A DNA stretch of 64,000 bases from Elymus sibiricus (Eukaryota; Streptophyta; Magnoliopsida; Poales; Poaceae): the NCBI GenBank assembly GCA_039707655.1, contig CM077666.1, positions 245,550,166 to 245,614,165 on the forward strand, written 5' to 3'. This document shows positions 22,321 to 32,671 of this stretch, one piece after another (the first letter of the stretch is position 1; the number at the start of each line of letters is the position of its first letter). A program made the position numbers and the translations under genes. A model generated the notes under the pieces. It did not search any database and was not told the DNA's origin. It saw only the letters and a list, made by a program, of their open reading frames with translations.

Positions 22321-23541
22321 CTACAATCCTGTCGGTAGCTTCTGAATTTCTCAAAATACATTGCAAAGGAAAGCGAGTGACGACGGTGACTGGGTGTACT
22401 TGAAAGTAGTGGTGCGGCTTCCTTGAGGCCATGAGAAGGCCAAAGAGAAACTTTTGCACACTAGAATACCTTGACCTAGCCCCTTGCAGGAGAGAGCTGA
22501 CAAAGTAGACTGGGCGCTGCACCATCTTCTTCTTCTGCACAACTTGCTGATCTGGTTCACATGCTTGCACAATCTTAGGCATGTCGGCACCTAACCTTGC
22601 CGGAGAAGATTCTGGCTTGTCGGGTCGTGGCTCTACGGCTGCTGCCTCCTCTTCATTTGCCTCTCTTTCAGCCACAAGTGCAGCACTAACCACCTGATTC
22701 GTTGCCGCTAAGTATAGCAACAACATCTCTTGCGGCCTAGGCACAACTAGGACTGGCGGAGAAGACAAGTACTCCTTCAAATCATGGAGCGCGGCCTCCA
22801 TGTCTGGAGCCCAGTTCACTGGGCCTGCCTTTTTCAATATCTTGAAAAACGGCACGGCGCGCTCTGCAGATTTGGAGATGAACCTGCTAAGTGTGGCAAC
22901 GCAGCCGACAAGACGCCTGACATCCTTGATGCGTCTTGGTGCTTCGATCTGCTCAATCGCTTTGATCTTTTCGGGATTGGCTTCAATCCCCCTTTAAGAC
23001 ACAAAGAACCCAAGAAGCTTGCCGGATGGAACACCGAACATGGACTTCTCGGGGTTGAGCTTCAAATTGAGTTTGCGCAAATTTGCAAATGTCTCTTCCA
23101 AATCTTGAATCAGTGTTGACATGTCTTTGGTTTTGACCACAATATCATCCATGTAGGCTTCCACATTTTTGTGTAACTGGGTCTCAAAACCAATCTGAAC
23201 TGCTCTGGTAAACGTTGCCCCGGCACTCTTCAACCCGAAGGGCATACGCATAAAGCAATACATGCCACACGGAGTGATTGCCATTTTCTCCTCATCTTCC
23301 TTGGCCATAAAATCCGATGATAACCAGAATAGGCATCAAGAAAAGAGAGTAACTCACAGCCGGCAGTGGAGTCCACAATCTGGTCGATGCGCGGCAAAGG
23401 GAAAGGGTCCTTTGGACAAGCTTTATTTATATCAGTGGAATCGATACAAAGCCTCCATTTCCCGTTCGCCTTGCGCACCACCACTGGATTGGCTAACCAC
23501 GTGGGGTGTAGCACTCCTCTGACCAGGCCTGCCGCTTCCAA
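22292..23541 (-). pseudogene. E5 reverse transcriptase and first RNase H (broken)
   Basis: Three overlapping minus-strand frames form one enzyme. Frame 23230-23541 has WLANPVVVRKANGKWRLC, DINKACPKDPFPLPRID and LLSFLDAYSGYH. Frame 22994-23308 has GMYCFMRMPFGLKSAGATFTR and YMDDIVVKTKD, so the YMDD active site is intact, and ends at a stop in FLGFFVS. Frame 22292-22855 has FFKILKKAGPVNWAPD, PPVLVVPRPQEMLLLYLAAT and FVSSLLQGARSRYSSVQKF, the connection and first RNase H. These motifs fit the Tat lineage. Frameshifts and stops between the three pieces prevent a continuous product. Confidence 0.85.
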
Positions 23542-23733
23542 CTTCTTGATCTCTTCGGCAATAAACTCTTGCCGCTCCTAGGCTTGCTTTTTGTCCTTCC
23601 GCTTGACGGGTCTTGCATGAGGACAGACATCAAGGTGGTGCTCAATTACCTCCCTAGGAACGCCGGGGATGTCAGATGCTTGCCAAGCAAACACATCGAC
23701 ATTCGCCCGTAGGAAGGCAATGAGCGCGCTTTC

Positions 23734-24516
23734 CTATTTGTCATTGAGAGTGGCACTTATGGAGAAAGTGCCACTCGTCCCATCTTCCCTCATAGAGACT
23801 TGCTTGGTCGCCAGTGCAGAAGCCTTGGCTTTCTTGCTCTTGCCGGTAGAGCTCTCTGGTATGTCCTCAACAGGCATGCTGCACTCTAAGGTGCGCTTCC
23901 CGGAGTCCTTATCAGAGGTCTTGCCAGTCTTCTTCTTCTTTCCTCCCCCGGGAGCTTTGCCGGCAGGAGCATGTACCTCCACAACAGATGCTGCCACTGC
24001 CTCCCGGTAGAGCTTGTCGGTGCAGATGATTGTGTCTTTCTGGTTGGACTTGATGGTGAGAACACCCATTGGCCCTGGCATCTTGATGACATTGTACGCG
24101 TAGTGCGACGCAGCCATAAACTTTGCCAGCGCCGGGCGACCCAGAATCCCATTGTACGGCAGCGGTATCTTGACGACGTCAACGACAATCTTTTCTGTCC
24201 TGTAGTTGATCTCGCTACCGAATGAGACCGGCAATGTAACTTGGCCCTTTGGTTTATTCCTCCCCAGACTGATTCCTTGGAAAGTGCCTGTCTCCTCGAG
24301 ATCCTTGTCCGGGATCTGCAGCCTCTTGATCACATCAGGAGAGATCAAGTTCAAGCCGGCCCCACCGTCAACCAGCATCTTTGTCACCTTGAGGTTGAGG
24401 ATTGTTGGCGAAACCAACAACGGCAAACACCCGACCGTAGTGGTGCGATCAGGGTGATCCTCGGCGTCAAAGACGATGGGCGCGTGCAACCACTTGAGTG
24501 GCTTTTGTGCTTCCAT
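23734..24516 (-). pseudogene. E5 aspartic protease region
   Basis: A 260-residue minus-strand frame contains HAPIVFDAEDHPDRT, then the protease site KMLVDGGAGLNLIS (D-G-G in place of the common D-S/T-G), then IPLPYNGILGRPALAKFMA. The last is the conserved ILGRPWL-type stretch of Tat proteases. A long lysine- and alanine-rich linker follows (KKKKTGKTSDKDSGK). The frame appears intact across the domain and stops in the linker before RT. Confidence 0.85.
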
Positions 24517-24554
24517 TGCCGGCTCCGCTGCATTTACTTCACGGACCCACTACT

Positions 24555-26692
24555 TCAGTTGCCAGTGCGAGGAGTGCAAAGATGCGCCTCCATCAACACA
24601 CATGGCGTCCACTGCATTCTAGAACTCATTGTCGGACTCCTCTTCGTCCCCATCACCATCATCTCCTTTCTGGCCCTGAGCGACCTTCTCCTTTGGCTGC
24701 TTGGCCTTGCCGCGGCGGCCTCCGCGGCCACCACGGTTTTGCTTGCCGGACCCACCGGCACCATCTTGACGCTTCTCCTTGTCACTCTTCTCATATTCAG
24801 CTTTCTGCTTCTTGGCAAGCTGCTCCACTTGCCGGAACTCCTGGAGATCGTGGCCCTTGGTACGGTGAATCTTGTAGTATGGCCCATCGGTCTTGCCGGT
24901 CTTGTCGCCTGCCGAAGTCTCCCGACAGTCAGTGCATCCGGTAACCTCCTTGTCGGCGCTCTCTGCCTTGGGCTTCTTGGCGGCTTTGGCGTCACTAGAG
25001 CCTTCGATGGCCATCACTGACTTGCCTTTGCGCTTCCTGTTGCGCTTCCGGCCCTTTTTCTACGGGGTTGATGCATCGTCGTCTTCAGAATCGACTTCTG
25101 CACTAGCATCTTCCCCGGGGAGTCGCCTCCCTTCTTCAGCATGTGCACACTTGTCCGCCAAGGCATATAGCTCATTGATGGTTCTGACCTTCTCGATGTT
25201 CATCTTAGATCGCATTCTGTGGTTGAGCACATTCGTGTGGAACGCGACACAAACAGCTGTGGGATGAACATCGAGGATGTTGTGGTGCACACGGCTGATC
25301 CTTTGTATGTACTTGCGGAGGGGTTCACCATCTCTCTGGGGTATCACATGCAGATCGCTGGCCTGGCCAGGGAGCTTGTGGCCACCCTGGTAGGCACCAA
25401 CGAAATGATGGTATAGATCCGACCAAGAAGAAATGGAGCCCTCAGGTAAGTTCATCAACCACGACCTAACGTTGGGCTTAAGTGCCAACGAGAAGTAGTT
25501 GGCCAGTATCTTATCGTCCCGCCCCCCGGCAGCTTACACCGCAATGGTGTATATGCCAAGGAACTCTGATGGACTGAGCATGCCATCGTATTTATCATGC
25601 AGCTCTGGCTTGAAAGCATGGGTGGATGGCTAGCAAACCTGCCGCAGCTCACGAGTAAATGCTGGGCAGCCTACCTTGTAAGGGAAGAACCCAGGGTACC
25701 CTGGCACAGGCACGTCCGCCACCGGCCTGGCACGGTCGTCTGATAGACAGCGTGCTTTCCAGCACCGCTCGATCTTTGTACGGGCGTCCTCGACACGCCG
25801 TTCGTGGAGCACTTGGCGCTGATCTTGGTGACCTCGCGGATCCGACGACACCATGGACACTACGTCCTGGTCATCCGATCGGCGAGCTTGCCGCTGCAGT
25901 GGTTGTTGACATGGAGGTGACTGCCCCGTTGGCGCAGCATCTACGACACAGCAGCCAGTTGGTCCTACCAGCACTGTGGGTGGTCGCCGTGAGGGCCCCA
26001 CCTCCTGTGTTTTGCTGGGATCGGCAAAACTAATGAGACTCTGAATGGTGGCCCTCCATTCGTCCATCTTGTCGGGGGTTGGTGGGAAGTTCAAAAGCAT
26101 TTGAACCCGCGCCATAGCTTCTGCCACCGTGGTTGGCATGGCGGGAAGCATAGAACGAGACGGCGTTTGAGTCCTGAATGAGCCAGAAGGAACTCCGCCA
26201 CGTACCTGCTGCCGCAGCGCATGCTCGCCCACGGGTTGGCGTGGTGGTGGTGGTGCCTGAACATCGTGGGGATGATGCTCAGGGCTGGCTTGACGCCGTC
26301 CAGGGCCATCAGCACCGCGGGGAAGCGTGTCGCACCCATCTTGCGATGGTCGCGGTACACGTCCCACTGCAGCATTGTTGGACATCGCCACTCCGTCCAT
26401 GGACATCGCGGCGACTGGGTCCTAGCTTGCACCGGTTCGAACTGTATTGCTACGATGACTGTGCTCACCAGAACGTCGTGGGAGTTCGCCGTCTGTGCCA
26501 TCTCCGGTGTGGTGGCTACGCTCACCAGCGCGGTGAGGAAGCTGACTACCTCCGCCTCCAGCGCCTCCTGCTCCACCCTTCCCAGCAGTACTGTGCGCAC
26601 CGGCCGCACCGCCTGCACCGCCGATGGACGCCTGCGGGGGCAACGGAGGTGGAAGGAGCTGTCGCCGCTCCAGCCTTCTTCTTGGGCGCCAT
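24555..26692 (-). pseudogene. gag: E5 gag (broken)
   Basis: On the minus strand the likely start is the ATG at 26692 (MAPKKKAG), 80 bp after the 5' LTR end, but the frame is lost within the alanine/glycine-rich N-terminus. The central part is in 25630-26406 (PTTVAEAMARVQMLLNFPPTPD). The conserved capsid-like domain is in 25060-25488 (RSWLMNLPEGSISSWSDLYHHFVGAY written in parts, and PLRKYIQRISRVHHN). A zinc-binding-like segment is in 24619-25017 (GPYYKIHRTKGHDLQEF), with the usual cysteines absent here. The C-terminus is basic and glycine rich (RGGRGGRRGK). Three or more frame breaks are present. Confidence 0.8.
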
Positions 26693-26748
26693 CGACGAAA
26701 GTGACGAAACTTGCACTCACACTACCAACACTGATCCGTAACACACGA

Positions 26749-26767
26749 CCCCCTGCCTGGCGCGCCA
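26749..26767 (-). promoter_or_regulatory. E5 primer-binding site
   Basis: On the minus strand TGGCGCGCCAGGCAGGGGG follows the LTR end ATGACATCTT. Its position just after the 5' LTR and TGGCGC start fit a tRNA primer site. Which tRNA it matches cannot be settled from the sequence alone. Confidence 0.75.
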
Positions 26768-26771
26768 AAGA

Positions 26772-27653
26772 TGTCATGGAGAAACAACGATCTATGGGAC
26801 CGAAAGGGCCCCTTTGTAGTTCGGCTACGGGATCGGCGCGCTACGAAGAGCCGGGCTGGTAGATGCAAGAACACTCAACGGTTTATCCAGGTTCGGGCCG
26901 CTGTGAGCGTAAAACCCTACTCCTGCTTTGGTGGTTTGATTGTGGATGAGCTCAAGTTACATGGAGCACAACTAGCTGGCAAGGTGCGCGGGAAGTGCAG
27001 CTACTACGCGTAATTGAACTAGGTGTCGACCATTCTAACTGTAGCCGTGGGCCTCCTTTTGTAGGCCAAGGGGTTACCACAATGGCTATGATGGTCATTA
27101 CAGGGTATGAACAGTGATTGCACTGTCATCAAGTCTATCTCTAACGGGGTAGGACAAACGCATTAAATGCACCGTTAGTTGCTACGCTGGGGAGGCGGTG
27201 CTTTGGCAAAGGTTCTGCACCATTCGTCCAGCTGCCCTTCTGCTATCTTGACACGACCCAGGGACGGGTGTCTTGAAAGTTAACCTTGGGGTGTCGTGCT
27301 GAAACGTGCCCTGACCAGCTGTGATTGACTGCCTGCCTGCTCGAAACCTATCATACGAGCTTATCTGGTTGATGACGAGGTGGAGCGATAATGGGACAGA
27401 AAGAGCCTACTGGCACGGAGCTTGTCGGGCCTCAGCTTGTCGGCAAGTAGCTTGCCGGCAACCAGAGTCTTGATCCCCTGTACTGAACTAGTACTTCCCG
27501 ATGACCTGCCTGGAGGTCTTCTTCATGGTCTTGTTGGTTCCAATCTTGAATCTTGGACACAGTAGCCCTTCGGCTAGCCCTGCCGTCGAGAGGGCTACAA
27601 CTGCCTGTGCATGAGTCAGGGTACGAAGGCACCCATGTCTTAGTACACCGACA
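26772..27653 (-). repeat. E5 5' LTR (882 bp)
   Basis: On the minus strand it starts TGTCGGTGTACTAAGAC and ends CTCCATGACA. It is homologous along its length to E4 (19617-20536) in inverted orientation. The promoter phrase reads GGCCTACAAAAGGAGG, with the TATA core changed. Flanking bases to the right are TATGA. Confidence 0.85.
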
Positions 27654-28829
27654 TATGATCAAAGAGTTATTTCTATTTTGATTGATTAGTACTTAAGTTT
27701 TGCCCTAAGTCTTACAAAGTTTATTTTAACTTTTCTTTGGTTTTTCTTTTTTATTTCTTTATGATCCTCACTTTAGTTTTACTTGTTGATTTCTTTTGAT
27801 TGTTAGAGTGATTGCTTATATGAATACAATTGTTTGGTTATGATAGATTTCTCGGAGTGTGACGAATAGAACTATCAGAATTTGTGAGAGCGGTGAACTT
27901 CACCAACAAGTACCAGGCAAGCTCCACCTAGGCTCAAACAGACGGAAGGATTCTTCAAGACCGGAAGCTTACCTGTGCAACCACAAGTCAATATGGGCTC
28001 TGGCTTGGTTGATCTTAGTCATGACTCTGTTCCGGACAGTGCTACGAGATGTAGACGAACGGTAGGATTGGATGGGCACTGTCGGTGGCTCAGGGAAATT
28101 CTCTGAAAGACCATGTTTCGGTCATCCTGTTCTCAAACACCAGGCAGTGCGAGGACGTAAAAGGAAGGATCGAATCTTGTGGGGGAAAGTGCACAAAACT
28201 CTGCAGAGTATTAAACTAATTGATTAGCCATGTCCCCGGTTACGAACAACTTGAGCCTATGGAATTGGATCTATCATGGAACTCTCAACACCACACTATA
28301 AATTGATTATTGGGTTTAATAATGACTTTGGGTTGTGAGACATTGGTTGGCGGAACTATCTCATTAATAACAGCCAAGTAGTAGTAGCTAAATTGATTAA
28401 TTAACTTGATTAAAATTGAGTTAGGGAAAAACCACCTTTTATGCAAATTAAGACATAGAGCCTCCACAAAGCCATATTGCATATACTGATAGAGTTATTT
28501 TCATCTGTCCTTATCTGTGATCTTGCCAGTACATTCAATGTACTGACCTACATGGCTGCAACTTATCATGTTGAAGGAATTTCTACGACGCATAAGAGTT
28601 ACATTGTAGGGTTACGGTCTACACTCAACTTGCCGTTGGTGTTGATGGGAATCCACACCCTTATGATTGTTTTTCCGCTGTGTTATATGAGGTATACTCT
28701 GGATCTAAGTTATCTTTTTAACATGTGATGTTATGGTATTTCATCGATGTACTATGTGTGCTAGCATACCGATCCAGGGATAGCACAAAAAGCACAGAGG
28801 CACCGATCCATTTGGGTTGGGTCGCTACA
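27654..28829 (+). repeat. E6: unclassified LTR-like segment
   Basis: This is an A/T-rich 1.2 kb stretch without coding frames, interrupted on the left by E5. It ends GGGTTGGGTCGCTACA directly before the E7 5' LTR remnant. The ending in CA, and the phrase CATACCGATCCAGGGATAGCACAAAAAG, are like the terminal part of some Triticeae gypsy LTRs. If so, this is the 3' end of an LTR inserted in the E7 5' LTR. No internal domain, start or target duplication can be shown. Confidence 0.4.
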
Positions 28830-28872
28830 CCAAGTGTGAAACGATCATGAACTAGGGTTTTGCCCTACATCA
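28830..28872 (+). repeat. E7 5' LTR remnant (last 43 bp)
   Basis: CCAAGTGTGAAACGATCATG through CCCTACATCA matches the end of the E2 LTR (16602-16643). Everything upstream is foreign (E6). Confidence 0.8.
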
Positions 28873-30316
28873 TCTTGGCATCAGAGCAAGGTTGATTCAC
28901 ACCTTGGAGTTCTCCCTCTCCACTTTCTAGCCTAATTTTGTTTGTTTTTGCCCAAATTCGAAAATCCCCACAAAAAGAGCCATACCAAATTTTTGTGATT
29001 TGTTGGTTTTGATGATGTTTTTTTGATTTTGATACATGGATTCGAAGTGTTGCAGGTGGATCTAGATTTCCCCACCTTCTCACCACTCTTCCACCGTCAA
29101 ATCCACCCCAAAATTTCTTTTTCTTCTCCAAAATCCACGAGTTCATATTCATCCCCGCGCCCATGAAATCGTCAGGCACCGGACGACCGGCCTTTACCGA
29201 ACGTCCGGACACTTTCATCTTCAGCCACCGGTCGTCCGACAAAACCTGACAAAACTGAAATTTCCAAAAAAAAACACAACCCACACTTCCGCATTGCCAG
29301 CTCCGAGACCCACCATTATACTTCCACAAGCCCACCGAGCTTCCGCTACTCCACCACAACTTCCATTACCACCATTTGACCCATTCGATTTTTGAGATTT
29401 TGAGTTGCGTTTTCCGTTTCCTAAGGTGTTTCGGCTACTTAGGAGCGGTTCGACATCGACCCCCACCGCCACAGACTCGACATCGACAACGACCACTTCA
29501 TCATTTAACACCACGACCGTAAGCAATGACGGTAACCTCGATGACATCATTATACATTTCTCCCTTGCCATTGCATTTTTAACCCTGAGCCCATTTTTGC
29601 ATCACTTGCCTACCAAGACTAGCCGTTTGAGTATTGCCGCGCAACGCTACTTGTGCACTTTAGTGATACATATTCTGCATAGCTTTCATTGCATGCATAT
29701 ATCATCGTATCATCTCTTGTGTCATCAATTGTCCCGCATATACATAATTGCTATCTTGGTTTGAGCATTTCGCATAAGTGGCCGAAGAAAATATCAAAAA
29801 AAAAGAAGAGAAAAGCTTTTAAGCAAGGAGAAAAAGAGCAAAGATCTTGTAAGCAATAGCAATAGCATCACGCCACATTGCATAGCATATTGACATCATT
29901 GATCATCTTGGATCATCGTGTGCGAGTCACCGGGAACCATACATACATAACATACTTGAGATAGAAGCCGATATGTTTTGTCTCTCATAGGTTGTGCACA
30001 AGTTTCGTATCTCACCCAATAGAGCAATCGTGCTAGCATCTCTCTAGCATTGTGCAACACGAGCATTTTCCGTGGATAACACATTTTCAGCTCATCCCTT
30101 GGTTGCACAACCCCACTTATTTCTCCGTTTGTGTGTTTCCGTGTGCCACTTACTTGCTATTGATCTACTTGTTTCACTTGTGAATTTGTGCATCATTATC
30201 AACATTATTGATATCTTGCTAACAATTGCATCAATTTTGTGCCACTTATCCTCACCGAGTTCCTCCAAAAGCTTTACTTGTGTAGGTGTGTGATTGATAA
30301 GATCTGGTACCAATTG
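28873..30316 (+). other. E7 leader (5' UTR), first part
   Basis: This long non-coding leader is shared with E2 (from 29747 onward) and, inverted, with E11 (59526-60996). It includes CCGG-type motifs at 29170-29235 (ACCGGACGACCGG, GAACGTCCGGAC). It is continued at 39102-39203 after the E8 insertion. Open frames such as 29405-29764 are not conserved among copies. Confidence 0.75.
28877..28892 (+). promoter_or_regulatory. E7 primer-binding site
   Basis: TGGCATCAGAGCAAGG follows the LTR end after four bases. It differs by one base from the TGGTATCAGAGC complement of initiator tRNA-Met. E11 has a comparable site on the minus strand at about 60982-60992. Confidence 0.8.
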
Positions 30317-30321
30317 TCCTA
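30317..30321 (+). other. Target-site duplication of E8, left copy (TCCTA)
   Basis: TCCTA precedes TGTGGCGCC. The same five bases follow the right end at 39097-39101, and removing E8 restores the collinear E7 leader (compare E11 near 59632). Confidence 0.9.
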
Positions 30322-30400
30322 TGTGGCGCCCCGCCTAATTACCACTGTAGCCAGACGGTCGCCGCACACACCAGCCCAAGAAATCACTCTGGCATGAGCG

Positions 30401-30626
30401 TTTACAACAAGTATCATGAACATAGGCACAACTGTAATAAGAATATATTTATTAGCCATTGTGGCTGGAATAAATACATCATGGTTACAAAGATGGGGCA
30501 GCAGAAAAACACTTTTACAACAAGTATCATGAACATAGGCACAACTGTAATAAGAATATATTTATTAGCCATTGTGGCTGGAATAAATACATCATGGTTA
30601 CAAAGATGGGGCAGCAGAAAAACACT
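30401..30626 (+). repeat. Perfect 113 bp tandem duplication in E8
   Basis: A 113 bp unit starting TTTACAACAAGTATCATG is present twice back to back (30401-30513 and 30514-30626) with no difference I can see. The inner copy E9 has the unit start only once (32751), so the duplication arose in E8. Confidence 0.9.
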
Positions 30627-31885
30627 AACTAAGGTAGCACAGACTTGGAGAGGCTCCAATCCACAGGGACCTGACTGGGTTACTCTTCTAGCTCGTGAAT
30701 GCTCCCGCTCCTCGACAGATCCTTAGTTGAACCTGGCCACGTTGAAGGCCACTGAGTACTTTTGAATGTACTCGCAAGCAAACCAAATAACATATACACC
30801 AAGCAATACAATCCATGGCATTCAAGCATGCACTTATTATCTTAATGTCATTAATCATCATGTTATAACAGGATTATCTAGCATGGTAATTATACAGAAA
30901 GGTAAAGCATAACGATGCAGGTAATTTATCAAAATTCCTCATCCCTCCGGACCATATCCAAGTTCTTACGGTCATCCGACCATCTCCTTCATAGCCATCC
31001 CATGGCTAACATCTCAACTTCCTGACATCGTCCGATGTCCAGGCATCTGTGCTGTAAATTTGACAAAGCTTACCTTATCTGGTTCATTCTTAGCAGTCAT
31101 TCGGTTAACTCCTCCAGACTCGATCCAGACCAAATAGTGTGACCTAGTACGAACTGTGTCCCATGACCGAGGACGCGGCTATTCGAATAGATTTACACTC
31201 TGCAGAGGTTGCGCACTTTACCCACATTATGGAGCTCCTGGCCTCATACTTTAGTACATGTTCCCATTCGGGTGGACCGGTGCTGCTCCAACAAAACTTG
31301 TCTATTGCCCGGCACTCCTACGGTCCCACCGACAATCATACCCCTTCCGGGTCAAGTCCTGGGTGGCCCCTGTGTCACTCCTGACACCTGCCACCGTCGT
31401 GGCCAAACAAAACTGTCCCAAATGGGGACCCACACGCATATAACCTGGGCTCACAAGGTTATCGCCGCCTACCTGATTAGGGTAGCACGCACACATAACC
31501 TTCCCTCTTTGGTGGTGCCGATAAGAGGCGAGACAATAGACCAAGTTAGGGCCTCCCCATAAAGGCAAATGTGGCTGCACTGATGAGCTCGGTTCGGTGG
31601 CACTATGACTCGATCCAGCCGATGGAGGAGGTTGTCATTATTAAGTCACATTCTTTAGTATTGCAAAAACACTAACAATGCATAATGTAACAGCCTATCT
31701 CCATATAATATCACCATGGGTTATTAGAGAAACAATGTTTACATGGCAAGTTATCACTTCACAAGTTTTAGTTGTAGGTTACGACCATCCGAACCCTTGC
31801 ATGAAATCGGCAAATAAACTAGTAGCCACCAGGACGGTCTTTACAACTCAGATCTGGGACGTTACTAGAATAACTCAACCCCGCT

Positions 31886-32110
31886 CAAGACGGCTGAAAA
31901 GCAGCTCAGAGCATGAGACGGTGTTGATAAAAAGAAAGTAGCAGTTCCCTAAGACGGCTGGAAAGCAGCTCAGAGCATGGGGTTACTGCTACAAAAAGAA
32001 ACTCAACAGCTACCCGAGACGGCCGAAAAGCAGCTCAGAACATGGGCTAGCTGTTGAAAAGAGAAATACAAAGTCGGCATCCACCCCGGACGGCCGAAAG
32101 CAGCTCAGAA
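31886..32110 (+). repeat. Four diverged tandem repeats of about 65 bp in E8
   Basis: The core GACGGCYGAAAAGCAGCTCAGA recurs at 31889, 31953, 32018 and 32089 (the last with one A fewer), spaced 64, 65 and 71 bp. The units between cores differ more. E9 does not have this array at the equivalent place. Confidence 0.85.
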
Positions 32111-32666
32111 CACAGGCGTGGTGCCGTCACCAAAGAAAGGCAAACAAGGGTTCATCAGAGTCACATACATCCTGCTACTATGCACTCGAATATAAACATA
32201 TTCATTAATTAAACACACAAGAATAACACAGAAGCAATGCTTTAGGGCATATATCAGATGGTCGGCTTGCCTGGGGGTCGATAGATTCGCCAGAGAGAAG
32301 TGTGATCACCTCGCGAAAAAATTCGCCGGAAAGGTTTCTCTCTCGGAGAGGCTAGATATAGGGCGCGGGCGAAATGGGTATTTTCAGAATGTGTAAACAT
32401 GGTGGAAGTGATCTCATCGAAATGGGCTCAACGAACAGAGAATGTGGGCTTTGGATTCACCTGAATCGGAGTTACGATCGAGAAGTTGTTGCCGTTCGTT
32501 CATTAGGCAGAAAATAAACAAAAATGTGTTCATTTCTGCTGTTAGCTAGCGAACGTCCGCAATTTAGGGGTTTCGGCCCGCGGCTGAAAATAGATGGCGC
32601 CTTTCTGAAAATATGCTTCCGCTAAAGTGGTCGCGTACTCTGTGGAGTACGTCTCCACTTATCTGA

Positions 32667-32671
32667 CGTGG
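32667..32671 (+). other. Target-site duplication of E9, left copy (CGTGG)
   Basis: CGTGG precedes TGTGGCGCC at 32672 and recurs at 36901-36905 just after the E9 end TGTCACA. Confidence 0.9.

Larger units (their letters stand above)
20537..27653 (-). mobile_element. E5: Tat-lineage Ty3/gypsy element, 3' end replaced by E4
   Basis: Read on the minus strand it contains a 5' LTR (27653-26772), a primer-binding site, gag, protease, reverse transcriptase, RNase H, a second RNase H domain of archaeal type, then integrase. The extra RNase H is the hallmark of the Tat lineage. The integrase is cut at 20537 by the E4 LTR end, and the 3' UTR and 3' LTR of E5 are not present. Frames are interrupted throughout. 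Possible target duplication bases after E4 are GCAGC (20537-20541); the matching partner is not visible. Confidence 0.85.

Noticed and set aside
24241..25020. Plus-strand frame of 259 residues with hydrophobic runs
   Set aside because: It is the antisense of E5 gag and protease, which show family motifs on the minus strand.
26178..26862. Plus-strand frames of 187 and 213 residues
   Set aside because: They are antisense to E5 gag, and the latter runs into the 5' LTR and primer site.
31886..32110. Regularly spaced repeats that might suggest a CRISPR array
   Set aside because: Only four units, diverged spacers that are themselves related, and a plant LTR context; no cas genes.
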